Below are positions 33,126 through 41,636 of a stretch of 57,246 nucleotides of DNA, in pieces. Below the pieces are notes generated by a model. That model had not been told where the DNA came from, did not search any database, and worked only from the letters and a program-made list of their open reading frames with translations. Every line of letters starts with the position of its first letter. The first letter of the stretch is position 1. Origin of the DNA: Timonella senegalensis JC301 (GTDB lineage: Bacteria > Actinomycetota > Actinomycetes > Actinomycetales > Cellulomonadaceae); contig NZ_HE978642.1 of assembly GCF_000312125.1 (NCBI RefSeq), forward strand, positions 309,824-367,069. Reading direction: 5' to 3'. A program made the position numbers and the translations under genes.

Positions 33126-35462
33126 TTAGAACACTGTCAACGAGATGGTGCTGCCCTTTGGCAACTGTGTGCCGGCCTTGGCGTCTTGGAAGCGAACAGA
33201 GTCAAAGAAGCCATCTAGGTACTTATTGACCTTGACGTCAAAGCCCCGGTCTTCGAGGATCTTGGTTGCTTCGGCGGTGCGCTTACCTACTACGTTTGGT
33301 ACGTCCACAAGTTCCGGACCGAGTGAGACCGTGATGGTGACGGTGTCTCCACGGAAGCCATTTGTACCCTGCTTCGGCTTCTGCGAGATCACAGAACCCT
33401 TGGGCACAGTGTCATCGTGTTTGGTCTTGACCTTGACCTTGAGTTCCCACCCTTCAAGGAGTTTCTTGGCGGACTCTTCGGTCTCGCCAACTACCTGCTG
33501 GATCGAAATCGGCTCGGGGCCGTTCGAGACGGTCACCATGAGTTCGGTGTTGTGGGGAATGGTTGCGCCTTCCTTCTCACTGAGCTCGAGGACGGTGCCC
33601 TTCTTCTTGTTCGTCGAGTACTTAAGGGTTTCCTTCACATTGGAGAACCCTGTACTCACGAGATCCGCCTGAACCACGTCGAACTGCTTGCCCACGAGTC
33701 CCTTGGGGACGGTGTGCATCTCAATGCCCTTGGAGACGAGGATTGCGACGGAGGATTCCTTGCGGACGCGTTCACCCTCATCGGGTGTGGCCTCAATGAC
33801 CTCTCCCGCAGGCACCGTGTCATGGAAGCTTTCGGAGAATTTTGGTGTCAGGGATGAGCCTGCAAATTGGTCTGCAGAATCTTCCTTGCTGACGCCAACG
33901 ATATCGAGGGGGACGGTGGTGTAGGCGCCAGGTCCTACATTGTTCCACCAGTAGTAACCCCCGTAGCCGCCACCCAGAATCCCAAGCAATGCGAGGGTCA
34001 CGATGATCCACCGGCCGGCATGGTTCTTAGTTGTCTGGTTTTTACCGTTGCTGGCAGCGACTGTCTTGGAAGAGCGAGGCCACTTAGCTGACGTCACGGA
34101 CTGCGGTGAGGTGCCCGTTGAAGTCGAGTATGTGGCGCCGCCAGGGGTCGCTGGGTGAGCGGGTAACGCAGCATCAGTGCCAGGCTCGAAGGGGCGGCCG
34201 CCCGCTTCCGCCGCGATGACAGGTATTGCTGTGGTTGCTGCGTGGGGTGAGCTCGCGGAGGACTGCGCAACTGGTGAGCTCGAAGACGACGGTTGCCCAT
34301 TTGGGCTGATGGGCAGCGAGATTGTGGACTGTGTGTTTCTTACATACAGCGGAACCGTTTGGTTTGCTTCACGCGTGTCAGCGGCGTCGTCACGCATGTT
34401 CTCTGGCTCGCCCACAAGGACTGCATCGTCTGAGTCTTCGGCTGGCTCAAGGTCCTCGTCCAGCAGCACGAATGCCGCGGTGTCATCGCTGAGGTGCAGG
34501 CCGTTGTCATCGGAAATGGCTGGCACTGAGGCGGTCTGTGGGTTCTTGTCTGATCCGGCATCGCTGGCCGGCTGTGGGGGAGTGGCGCGCATTTGGAGTT
34601 GTGCGGGCTTGAGTGTGGCTAGTACCTCTCGGAGGTCCTCGAGTGCCTCGCTTGCGGTTCGCGGCCGGTCCTCGGGGTTGCGCGCTGCGAACGAGGTGAC
34701 CAGCGCGTCGAGTTCTGGCGTGATCCAGTGGACCAGCGTTGACGGTTTGGGGATGTCCTCATTGACGTGCTTGTATGCAACGTGGATGGGGGCCTCGCCA
34801 ACAAATGGCTGGCGGCCTGTCAGCATCTCAAACAGCATGATGCCCACCGAGTACACGTCTGTACGGGTGTCACCGACGCCCGTTGTTACGACCTCTGGAG
34901 CGAGGTAGGCCACGGTTCCTAGGAGAGTTCCTGTGGTTGTGGATGTAACTTCAGTGACTGCACGCGCGAGTCCGAAGTCGGTGATCTTGACCTCGTGCGC
35001 GTTGCTAATGAGGATGTTCTCAGGCTTGACGTCCCTGTGCACGAGACTGCTGCGGTGGGCGGCAGCAAGCGCATCAAGAGTGTCCTCAGTGATTGCCAGA
35101 GCCTTGCCAACGCTGAGCGTGCCGCGGGTGTCGAGGATGTGCCGAAGATCGGTGCCCTCAACGAACTCAAGGGTCAGGTAGCTGATCTCACCGTCGACAC
35201 CTTGGTCGTACACGGCAACTAACCCAGGGTGGGTGAGGCGTGCTGCGGCACGAGCTTCCCTGCGGAAGCGGGAGACAAATGACTGCCCGCTCGTGCCTTT
35301 GGCAAGGTGGGGGTGCATGATCTTGAGCGCTACGGAACGGTCTAGGCGCTTGTCGGTGGCGCGATACACGGTCGCCATTCCGCCTAGTGCGATTCGTTCT
35401 TGCACCAGGTATCGGCCGTCAACAAGTTGGCCGATCAGCGAGTCATGTACGGAGGTAACCAC
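33126..35462 (-). CDS. pknL: PASTA-domain serine/threonine protein kinase (PknL-like)
   Basis: A 778-residue membrane kinase. The kinase domain (about 1-275) has the glycine loop ALGGMATVY, the ATP-binding Lys in VALKIMHPH, catalytic HRDVKPENIL, DFGLAR and an APE-like APEVV. A long low-complexity Ser/Thr/Pro linker follows, then one membrane helix (about 470-490) and four extracellular PASTA repeats, which bind cell-wall fragments. The last PASTA ends at the C-terminus. The GTG at 35462 has TACAAT 6 nt upstream, suggesting a leaderless mRNA. Its neighbours (an Rv2175c-like protein and aroG) match the M. tuberculosis pknL locus as I recall it. Confidence 0.93.
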   Translation of the reverse strand: MVTSVHDSLIGQLVDGRYLVQERIALGGMATVYRATDKRLDRSVALKIMHPHLAKGTSGQSFVSRFRREARAAARLTHPGLVAVYDQGVDGEISYLTLEFVEGTDLRHILDTRGTLSVGKALAITEDTLDALAAAHRSSLVHRDVKPENILISNAHEVKITDFGLARAVTEVTSTTTGTLLGTVAYLAPEVVTTGVGDTRTDVYSVGIMLFEMLTGRQPFVGEAPIHVAYKHVNEDIPKPSTLVHWITPELDALVTSFAARNPEDRPRTASEALEDLREVLATLKPAQLQMRATPPQPASDAGSDKNPQTASVPAISDDNGLHLSDDTAAFVLLDEDLEPAEDSDDAVLVGEPENMRDDAADTREANQTVPLYVRNTQSTISLPISPNGQPSSSSSPVAQSSASSPHAATTAIPVIAAEAGGRPFEPGTDAALPAHPATPGGATYSTSTGTSPQSVTSAKWPRSSKTVAASNGKNQTTKNHAGRWIIVTLALLGILGGGYGGYYWWNNVGPGAYTTVPLDIVGVSKEDSADQFAGSSLTPKFSESFHDTVPAGEVIEATPDEGERVRKESSVAILVSKGIEMHTVPKGLVGKQFDVVQADLVSTGFSNVKETLKYSTNKKKGTVLELSEKEGATIPHNTELMVTVSNGPEPISIQQVVGETEESAKKLLEGWELKVKVKTKHDDTVPKGSVISQKPKQGTNGFRGDTVTITVSLGPELVDVPNVVGKRTAEATKILEDRGFDVKVNKYLDGFFDSVRFQDAKAGTQLPKGSTISLTVF

Positions 35463-35468
35463 GGCTCA

Positions 35469-35474
35469 ATTGTA
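35469..35474 (-). promoter_or_regulatory. putative -10 element, leaderless pknL transcript
   Basis: TACAAT on the reverse strand, 6 nt before the GTG start of pknL. Confidence 0.6.
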
Positions 35475-35590
35475 GGTGCAAGGTCCTGCAAACCTTGTCT
35501 TTGATGAAACCTCAACGCCTCATGCACACAAAATCCACCCGCGTGAAGTGGGACGGGTCATGGAATCGCGGGAGAATCGCAGTTAAGCGT

Positions 35591-35596
35591 TACAGT
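35591..35596 (+). promoter_or_regulatory. putative -10 element, leaderless Rv2175c-like transcript
   Basis: TACAGT ends 6 nt before the GTG at 35603. It is divergent from the pknL element. Confidence 0.55.
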
Positions 35597-35602
35597 TGTC
35601 CT

Positions 35603-36028
35603 GTGACTGATCAACAAACCGGCACCACCAATCCACTTGAAGAACTCGTTGGCGAGTGGCTGACCCAGCCTGAGTTCGCCGTCCGTCTGGGCACGGACCC
35701 AAAGGCAGTTCGTTCTGCGCTGCGGGACCAGCGAATCATCGGAATCAAACGCGGAAACCCAAAGGTTCTGTGCATTCCCGCTGAGTTCCTCGTGCCCGCT
35801 CACATGGCGAACCCCGCCGACGTGAAGGAAGACGACGGCTCGGGGAAGCTCATCATCCTGCCTTCGCTTCGCGGCACTGTGGTTCAGCTCAGTGACATGC
35901 GGATGTCCGAGGAAGAAATCCTGACGTGGATCTTCACGCAGGAAGAGTCGCTGGGCATGCGCCCAATCGACGCCCTCCGCTCAGGCAACAAGAGCGCCGT
36001 CCGCCGCGCTGCACAGCAACTCTTCTAG
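35603..36028 (+). CDS. Rv2175c-family DNA-binding protein
   Basis: A 141-residue protein with an N-terminal winged-helix/helix-turn-helix region (EWLTQPEFAVRLGTDPKAVRSALRDQRIIGIKRG) and a C-terminal helical domain (SEEEILTWIF and RPIDALRSG). In M. tuberculosis, Rv2175c is a phosphorylation substrate of the adjacent PknL, which reduces its DNA binding. The divergent arrangement with a PknL-like kinase here suggests the same pairing. The protein has many Thr residues at its N-terminus (TDQQTGTTN) that could be kinase targets. The GTG at 35603 is used; TACAGT lies 6 nt upstream. Confidence 0.88.
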   Translation: MTDQQTGTTNPLEELVGEWLTQPEFAVRLGTDPKAVRSALRDQRIIGIKRGNPKVLCIPAEFLVPAHMANPADVKEDDGSGKLIILPSLRGTVVQLSDMRMSEEEILTWIFTQEESLGMRPIDALRSGNKSAVRRAAQQLF

Positions 36029-36064
36029 TCGTCCTTTGAATTAGCGACGATTCCCTGAACTCAC

Positions 36065-36104
36065 AGCGACGGGGCCAGACACGTTTGTGTCTGGCCCCGT
36101 CGCT
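36065..36104. terminator. bidirectional hairpin between Rv2175c-like gene and polyprenyl synthetase
   Basis: A perfect 18-bp stem with the loop GTTT, followed on the forward strand by TTTCTCTT. Confidence 0.85.
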
Positions 36105-36146
36105 TTCTCTTCCGTGGAGTAGCGCTATTTTCCCAGTGGAAGCTGA

Positions 36147-37310
36147 CTAGAAGTCGCGCTTGAGCGCGTACTGCGCGAGGGCCGTAAGCATGGCCTTGCC
36201 CTCCGTGTTGAGGTCGGCTTGCGCGAGGAAGCCGAGACCCTCGGCGGCATGTTCTTCCACCATCTGGCGGGTGCGTGCGGCGGCACCAGATTCGTCGATG
36301 AGTTTGAGCAGCAGGGAGACATCAGAATCAGAGAGGTCGTGGCGCCCAAGGCTGCTTCGCACAAAGTCTGCATCCTGATCGTCAAGGCGCTTGAGTGCCT
36401 CGATGACGAGGACGGTGCGCTTACCCTCGCGCAGATCATCTCCAGTCGGCTTACCCGTGGTTTCAGCATCGCCGAACGCGCCGAGGAGGTCGTCGATGAG
36501 CTGGTATGCGATGCCAACGGGGAGGGCGAACTTTGTCAGCAGGCCGATAGTCTCTTCGGTGGCGCCAGCGAGTGCGGCACCGATGAGGATCGGATAGGTC
36601 ACTGAGTAGCTCGAGGTTTTGGTGCGAATGACGTTGAAAGCGCGCTTCTGTGCGGCGTCAAGGTCTTGGTCCCACGGAGCGACCTGTGCATGGATGTCGA
36701 GGAACTGCCCAACGGTGACCACGGAGCGCATGGCGTCAAAGTACTCGAGAGCGCGGACACGGTTTTCTGCCGGGAAGCCCGCAACTGCCTTGCGAAACTC
36801 GGTTTCAGACGCAACGAGCGAGAGGTCGCCAAGCAGGATGGCAACGGAGGTGCCGTAGTTATCCGCGTCGCCAACGTAACCGTCTTGGATGTGCAGAGCT
36901 TCAAAAGTTTTGTGCGCGGTTGGCTTGCCGCGCCGGGAATCTGAGCGGTCCATGACGTCGTCGTGGAACAGCGCGGCGGCTTGGAAGAGTTCCAGCGCTG
37001 CACCAACGTTAAGGAGTTCTTGAGCGTGGGGGGAAGACCCGTCGGGGTTCTGCGCGTCGAGGGCCTCAGCTGCGCGGAACCCCCAGTATGCGAACGCGGC
37101 GCGGAGGCGCTTGCCTCCACTCACGAGCGTGTCCCACGCGTCGATGAGGAGGTCGGTGTCATCGCCGAGTGAGCGTAGAAACTCCCGCTGCTCGACGAGG
37201 ATGTTCTGGAGCCTGGCGTTGACGCCTGCTCGCACATTTTCCCGCTCGACGAGTTGGGGCGCATGGGCCGCGCTCGCGTTCGTTGGGATTGCTGCAGGAG
37301 TGTCACTCAT
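36147..37310 (-). CDS. idsA: polyprenyl diphosphate synthase (IdsA-like)
   Basis: A 387-residue trans-prenyltransferase that elongates isoprenoid diphosphates. The first Asp-rich motif is FHDDVMDRSDSRRGKPT; the second is LIDDLLGAFGD, the form common in actinobacterial geranylgeranyl-type enzymes. The Lys and Arg that bind isopentenyl diphosphate lie in SGGKRLRAAF. The product, chain length C15-C20 or longer, cannot be decided here. The ATG at 37310 has AAGGA 6 nt upstream. The same gene type lies beside Rv2175c in M. tuberculosis (recalled). Confidence 0.93.
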   Translation of the reverse strand: MSDTPAAIPTNASAAHAPQLVERENVRAGVNARLQNILVEQREFLRSLGDDTDLLIDAWDTLVSGGKRLRAAFAYWGFRAAEALDAQNPDGSSPHAQELLNVGAALELFQAAALFHDDVMDRSDSRRGKPTAHKTFEALHIQDGYVGDADNYGTSVAILLGDLSLVASETEFRKAVAGFPAENRVRALEYFDAMRSVVTVGQFLDIHAQVAPWDQDLDAAQKRAFNVIRTKTSSYSVTYPILIGAALAGATEETIGLLTKFALPVGIAYQLIDDLLGAFGDAETTGKPTGDDLREGKRTVLVIEALKRLDDQDADFVRSSLGRHDLSDSDVSLLLKLIDESGAAARTRQMVEEHAAEGLGFLAQADLNTEGKAMLTALAQYALKRDF

Positions 37311-37487
37311 CGAAAGTCCTTGGTGTTGAGGGCCGTTTCTCCATCCTACGTGTAGTTATGTTTTTGCTGTGCTCCGCAAGGTGATGGTGCCAGTCACAGT
37401 GATTCCACAGGGCCTTGCAACTGTTCCTATCCACTGATTTTCCCTGTGCCCGCCACAAGACTCCCGACTGGTAGCACTCTTGTGGAC

Positions 37488-38810
37488 ATGACAAAAACAC
37501 TTCGCGTAAGTCACGCAAGCGAAATTCTCTCGTTGGTTCCCTACCAGCTCGGTTTCGAACCCGAAAACTCCCTCGTTCTTATCTCACTTCGCGGGGAACG
37601 GAACAAGGTTGGACTCATAGCCCGAGCGAACCTTGACGACGTCCTCGATCCGGGATCCCCAGTCATCGAAGCGCTCGTAGATCACGCTCTGCGAGACGGA
37701 GCATCGTCCGTTGTTGTCGCAATCTATGTCGAGTGCACAGGAGACTTTGCACAAGACAGTGCGGCGCAGGCAACGGTTCGAGAGGTTCTTGACCTGACGT
37801 CCCGAGGCACGGAAGGAAACCTCGACATCACTGAAGCGTGGGTCGTTACGGCGGGACAGCACTCCCACTGGATCTTTCCAGGAGTGCACGCCTCGAGTAC
37901 GTGTGTCCCCGCTGTGGGTGGAGTCCGTGGAACCACCTGCACTGCGCATGCAGGCACTACTGACGACTTTAGGAACTCCCAAATCAGCGCTCACATGGTT
38001 CTTGAAGGAAAGAACTTTGCAAGGAGCCGAGACCAAGTCGGCATCATCGAAGAAGCCTCACCGAGTGTTCGAAAGGCTGTGTTTGACTCGTATCTCCGCG
38101 AGACCCAAGCTGCACGCCACAACACTACGCACAGCGAGTTTGCACAGTACCGCTCTGAAACCATCGAACTGCTTATCGCACAGGTCGGTCTTGAAGATGG
38201 ATGTTCGTGCGAGGGCATTCGGGCGAAAACTGCACGCCCACCGTTGACGCCCAAGGACATTGGACGGATCGCGGCCGGCCTGGAAGATCTAGCAATCCGT
38301 GACTCGTTCATCATCTTGATTTCTTCGCTCGGGAACGCCGGCGCACGAAGGCACATCATGCTTGCGAACGCCCTACGACGCGAGGCCCTGAACTGTGGAA
38401 CTTACGGGGGCGAGGTGATCTCGTTCGAGGGTGAGTTAGTTGCCCGCGAGGTGCTGGAGGAAGAGGTCGACATGCTGGCCAGAAACGCGGTGGGGGTGAT
38501 TGTTGATCCAGCCCTAGCAATGACTCCACACGAGTGCACGCTCAACGCAGCACTTGAGCTACTCACAGCGCTCCTGAGCGCCGCACCTGTAAACACTCAT
38601 AGCGCGCCCCGGGCGCTCGCGGCGCTCAGTGAATGGTGGAGGGGCAACAGCGCCGTAGCGCACCGCCACGTTGCGGAGGGGCTGAAACATGATCCTAACT
38701 ATGGGCTTCTTGGGCTTGTGCGATCCGCGCTGGAGAACGGCCTGGCTCCTGGCTGGCGACGCAGGGAACAGATCCTCGGAGGGTTCGCCACCTCTATGGA
38801 GGCCATTTGA
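37488..38810 (+). CDS. DUF4192 family protein
   Basis: A protein of about 440 residues with the actinobacterial DUF4192 pattern: SHASEILSLVPYQLGFEPENSLVLISLRG at the N-terminus (residues 7-35) and repeated ALxxGA-type helices later, ending near ALSEWWRGNSAVAHRHVAE, a helical-repeat-like segment. Function unknown. The start could be ATG 37488 or GTG 37482 (two residues more); neither has a strong ribosome site. It is divergent from idsA with 177 nt between the starts, a stretch in which I see no further gene. Confidence 0.82.
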   Translation: MTKTLRVSHASEILSLVPYQLGFEPENSLVLISLRGERNKVGLIARANLDDVLDPGSPVIEALVDHALRDGASSVVVAIYVECTGDFAQDSAAQATVREVLDLTSRGTEGNLDITEAWVVTAGQHSHWIFPGVHASSTCVPAVGGVRGTTCTAHAGTTDDFRNSQISAHMVLEGKNFARSRDQVGIIEEASPSVRKAVFDSYLRETQAARHNTTHSEFAQYRSETIELLIAQVGLEDGCSCEGIRAKTARPPLTPKDIGRIAAGLEDLAIRDSFIILISSLGNAGARRHIMLANALRREALNCGTYGGEVISFEGELVAREVLEEEVDMLARNAVGVIVDPALAMTPHECTLNAALELLTALLSAAPVNTHSAPRALAALSEWWRGNSAVAHRHVAEGLKHDPNYGLLGLVRSALENGLAPGWRRREQILGGFATSMEAI

Positions 38811-38875
38811 CCCAGAGGTGTGGGGCCAAAGAGGCGCTATTGTTAGTGAAAACGTACCCAAGCGAAGGATGAGAA

Positions 38876-39277
38876 ATGATCGTCGTTGGATACCTCGCAA
38901 CCCGTGAAGGTCGGCAGGGCATCGCGAGTGCAGTAGATGAGGCAGCGCGGAGGAAGACCGCACTGACGATCGTGGTGAGCGAGAAGGCCGCTGGACTCAC
39001 AGACGAGGCGCGGACGGAACGAGATTCCGAACTTGAGGTCATTTCCAGCGATGCAACTCGCCGAGGGGTGGAGGTGGATGTTCAGGTACTGTCTCAGCGA
39101 CACGATGTCGCTGAAGACCTTGTAGCGGTTGCCCAAGAGACAAATGCCGAACTGATCGTCATTGGACTTCGTCGCCGTTCCCCAGTGGGCAAGCTAATTC
39201 TCGGGTCGAATGCCCAACGCATTCTCCTCGACGCGCCGTGTCCCGTTCTCGCCGTGAAAACGGAACGAGCAAGGTAG
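38876..39277 (+). CDS. universal stress protein (UspA family)
   Basis: A 133-residue single-domain Usp. The first strand is MIVVGYLATREG. The C-terminal ATP-binding motif, Gly-x2-Gly-x9-Gly-Ser type, is readable as GLRRRSPVGKLILGSNAQRIL, so it is probably an ATP-binding member. Such proteins are induced by stress or hypoxia in actinobacteria; the exact role is unknown. The ATG at 38876 has AAGGA 8 nt upstream. It lies 65 nt after the DUF4192 gene and 235 nt before sigA. Confidence 0.9.
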   Translation: MIVVGYLATREGRQGIASAVDEAARRKTALTIVVSEKAAGLTDEARTERDSELEVISSDATRRGVEVDVQVLSQRHDVAEDLVAVAQETNAELIVIGLRRRSPVGKLILGSNAQRILLDAPCPVLAVKTERAR

Positions 39278-39512
39278 TTTCGCTCAGCGGGAATCTTTTG
39301 GGCCGTTTGGACGTTTGAGATTCTTGCCGGTCAACTTCCGAACGCGATCTTGCTTGCTCGCACGATTCGCATGCAAGATCACAGGAATACCGGGCAAATT
39401 GGGGGCCAAGTTGCGCCCCAATGCTCGAACTGCAAGTACAATATAGGTTTGCAGGCTCCGCTCCCGTGGCAGACCCTCGTAACCGCCTGTCCAAGATGCC
39501 GAAAGGTCTTTC

Positions 39513-41030
39513 GTGGCGCTCACCTCGATAAACAATGCACTTCCTCGCGAATTCGAACACCCATCCATGCAGGCCGTCCTCACGGCTGGTGCTGCAACGG
39601 GAAAGGTCGACGCGGAGGTGTTCCGCGCAGCCTGCGAGCAGGCTGAGATCAACGAACCCAAGCGCCTCAAGGCGGTTTTTAAGGCTCTAGTGTTGGCTGG
39701 GGTTGAAGTTGAAATGTCGACTGCCGGCGCAAAGGTAGCGGCGGCAACGTCTGCACGTTCCACGAGCGCAACAGCACGAGCACCCAAGGCCAAGAAGGCT
39801 GCCGCGGTCGAGGTTAAGGATGCTGCCGGAGAACCGGCTACCGAGGACGCGCAGCCAGCGCGTAGCACCGCCAAGAAGGCTGCTGCTCCCGCAGCAAAGG
39901 CCCCTGCAAAGCGCGGACGTAAGAAAAAGGCCGACGAGGACTTCGACGACGAGCCGGTAGTCGAGCAGGACGACGCGGACGACGAGTCCGCAGATGACAC
40001 TGCGGGAACGAACGAAGCCGACAAGGCCAAGCCTGCCGAGGAGGCGGAAGAGTCCGCCGGGTTTGTGTACTCCGACGCAGATGATGACGACGCCCCAGCG
40101 CAGCAGGTTGTAACCGCAGGTGCAACGGCCGACCCAGTCAAGGACTACCTCAAGCAAATCGGTAAGGTCGCGCTGCTGAACGCTGAGCAGGAAGTCGAGC
40201 TCGCAAAGCGCATTGAAGCGGGTCTGTTCGCGGATGATCTGCTGAACTCGGGCGAGGAGTTCGACCGCAAGTACGAGCGCGAGCTGAAGCAGATTTCGCA
40301 TGATGGTCGTCGTGCAAAGAACCACCTCCTTGAGGCAAACCTTCGACTCGTCGTCTCGCTTGCAAAGCGCTACACGGGTCGTGGAATGCTCTTCCTTGAC
40401 CTCATTCAGGAAGGTAACCTCGGCCTCATCCGTGCGGTTGAGAAGTTTGACTACACCAAGGGCTACAAGTTCTCGACCTACGCAACCTGGTGGATCCGTC
40501 AGGCAATCACCCGTGCGATGGCCGACCAGGCGCGTACGATTCGTATTCCAGTGCACATGGTCGAGGTCATCAACAAGCTCGCCCGTGTTCAACGTCAGAT
40601 GCTGCAGGACCTCGGGCGTGAGCCAACTCCGGAAGAGCTTGCCAAGGAACTCGACATGACGCCTGAAAAGGTCGTCGAGGTGCAGAAATACGGTCGCGAG
40701 CCTATTTCGCTCCACACGCCACTCGGTGAGGATGGTGACTCCGAGTTTGGTGACCTGATTGAGGACTCTGAGGCCGTCGTTCCTGCTGATGCAGTCTCCT
40801 TTACGCTCCTTCAAGAACAGCTCCACCAGGTGCTGGACACGCTCTCCGAGCGTGAGGCAGGCGTTGTCTCCATGCGCTTCGGTCTGACCGATGGACAGCC
40901 AAAGACGCTTGATGAGATCGGTAAGGTCTACGGAGTCACGCGTGAGCGTATTCGTCAGATCGAGTCGAAGACCATGTCCAAGCTTCGCCACCCGAGCCGT
41001 TCGCAGGTTCTGCGCGACTACCTCGACTAA
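39513..41030 (+). CDS. sigA: RNA polymerase primary sigma factor
   Basis: The 505-residue housekeeping sigma factor (RpoD/SigA). Region 1.1 is followed by a long Ala/Lys-rich then acidic linker (about 75-185; [16 protein letters not shown]), as in actinobacteria. Region 1.2 begins [16 protein letters not shown]. Region 2 contains [14 protein letters not shown], which reads the -10 element. Region 4.2 has [18 protein letters not shown], the -35-binding helix. The GTG at 39513 has AAAGG 7 nt upstream. The gene ends in a strong terminator. As SigA recognises TANNNT -10 boxes, it is the likely factor for the leaderless promoters listed here. Confidence 0.97.
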   Translation: MALTSINNALPREFEHPSMQAVLTAGAATGKVDAEVFRAACEQAEINEPKRLKAVFKALVLAGVEVEMSTAGAKVAAATSARSTSATARAPKAKKAAAVEVKDAAGEPATEDAQPARSTAKKAAAPAAKAPAKRGRKKKADEDFDDEPVVEQDDADDESADDTAGTNEADKAKPAEEAEESAGFVYSDADDDDAPAQQVVTAGATADPVKDYLKQIGKVALLNAEQEVELAKRIEAGLFADDLLNSGEEFDRKYERELKQISHDGRRAKNHLLEANLRLVVSLAKRYTGRGMLFLDLIQEGNLGLIRAVEKFDYTKGYKFSTYATWWIRQAITRAMADQARTIRIPVHMVEVINKLARVQRQMLQDLGREPTPEELAKELDMTPEKVVEVQKYGREPISLHTPLGEDGDSEFGDLIEDSEAVVPADAVSFTLLQEQLHQVLDTLSEREAGVVSMRFGLTDGQPKTLDEIGKVYGVTRERIRQIESKTMSKLRHPSRSQVLRDYLD

Positions 41031-41068
41031 GACAAACCAGTCCTGAGGGCCGTTGAGGTTCACAGGCA

Positions 41069-41110
41069 AGACGAAGGGCGCTCCACCGTGTGGTGGGGCG
41101 CCCTTCGTCT
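41069..41110 (+). terminator. terminator of sigA
   Basis: A 19-bp stem with one G-U pair and the loop GTGT, about 39 nt after the sigA stop. Confidence 0.82.
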
Positions 41111-41193
41111 GTTTAATGTACCCGCATTGGCTGCTCAATTGCACTCATAGGCGTGGTACCTGAACGGTGAACCTTGACTAGGGTCGGAAACAA

Positions 41194-41229
41194 ACGTGGG
41201 CCCGAACGCTTCTGCGTTCGGGCCCACGT
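41194..41229 (-). terminator. terminator of the DUF7455 gene
   Basis: A perfect 16-bp stem (ACGTGGGCCCGAACGC and complement) with the loop TTCT, 17 nt beyond the reverse-strand stop. Confidence 0.8.
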
Positions 41230-41245
41230 GCGAGTTAGGGAGGAG

Positions 41246-41479
41246 TTAGACGGCAGCCTTTGCGCCGGAACCGTGTTCCTCGAAGAGTCGCTCGGTTTCG
41301 TCATGGATCTCGGTCGCTACCTGTGCGAACTTGTCAGCGTGTGCGCGGGCGTGGTGAGCGCAGAAGAGCAGTTCACCGGCGCCAAGAACAACGCGCACGT
41401 AAGCCTGTGCTCCGCAGCGGTCGCACCGGTCCGCAGCAGTCAGCGTTGCCTTTGTTGGTGCACTAAGAGTTTCTTCCAT
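41246..41479 (-). CDS. DUF7455 family zinc-ribbon-like protein, 77 aa
   Basis: A 77-residue protein with a Cys-x2-Cys pair in DRCDRCGAQAYVRV and a second pair FCAHHAR (Cys-x2-His), a likely zinc site. The rest is helical (HADKFAQVATEIHDETERLF). It belongs to a small actinobacterial family often found next to sigA. Function unknown, probably nucleic-acid or protein binding. The ATG at 41479 is the only sensible start. Confidence 0.82.
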   Translation of the reverse strand: MEETLSAPTKATLTAADRCDRCGAQAYVRVVLGAGELLFCAHHARAHADKFAQVATEIHDETERLFEEHGSGAKAAV

Positions 41480-41622
41480 GTCAACATCAAACCATTTTGC
41501 ACCTCGCTTGTGTTCCCTAATTGCGCTAGGTTCGCCGCTGGCGTAGAACTTCGGTGAACGTCACACTGCCAGATAATCACGTATCTTGCGGCAAGGATCC
41601 CTGCCTTGTCAGTGGTGACGGC

Positions 41623-41628
41623 TAAGAT
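41623..41628 (+). promoter_or_regulatory. putative -10 element, leaderless parE transcript
   Basis: TAAGAT ends 8 nt before the GTG at 41637; there is no Shine-Dalgarno sequence. Confidence 0.45.
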
Positions 41629-41636
41629 TGCTAGCT

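Noticed and set aside
39284-40141. Reverse-strand open frame with a basic C-terminus, antisense to the sigA start
   Set aside because: The intergenic part (39284-39470) is rich in Lys and Arg, but no ATG and no convincing GTG or TTG with a ribosome site lies in the right place. The upstream half is only the shadow of sigA.
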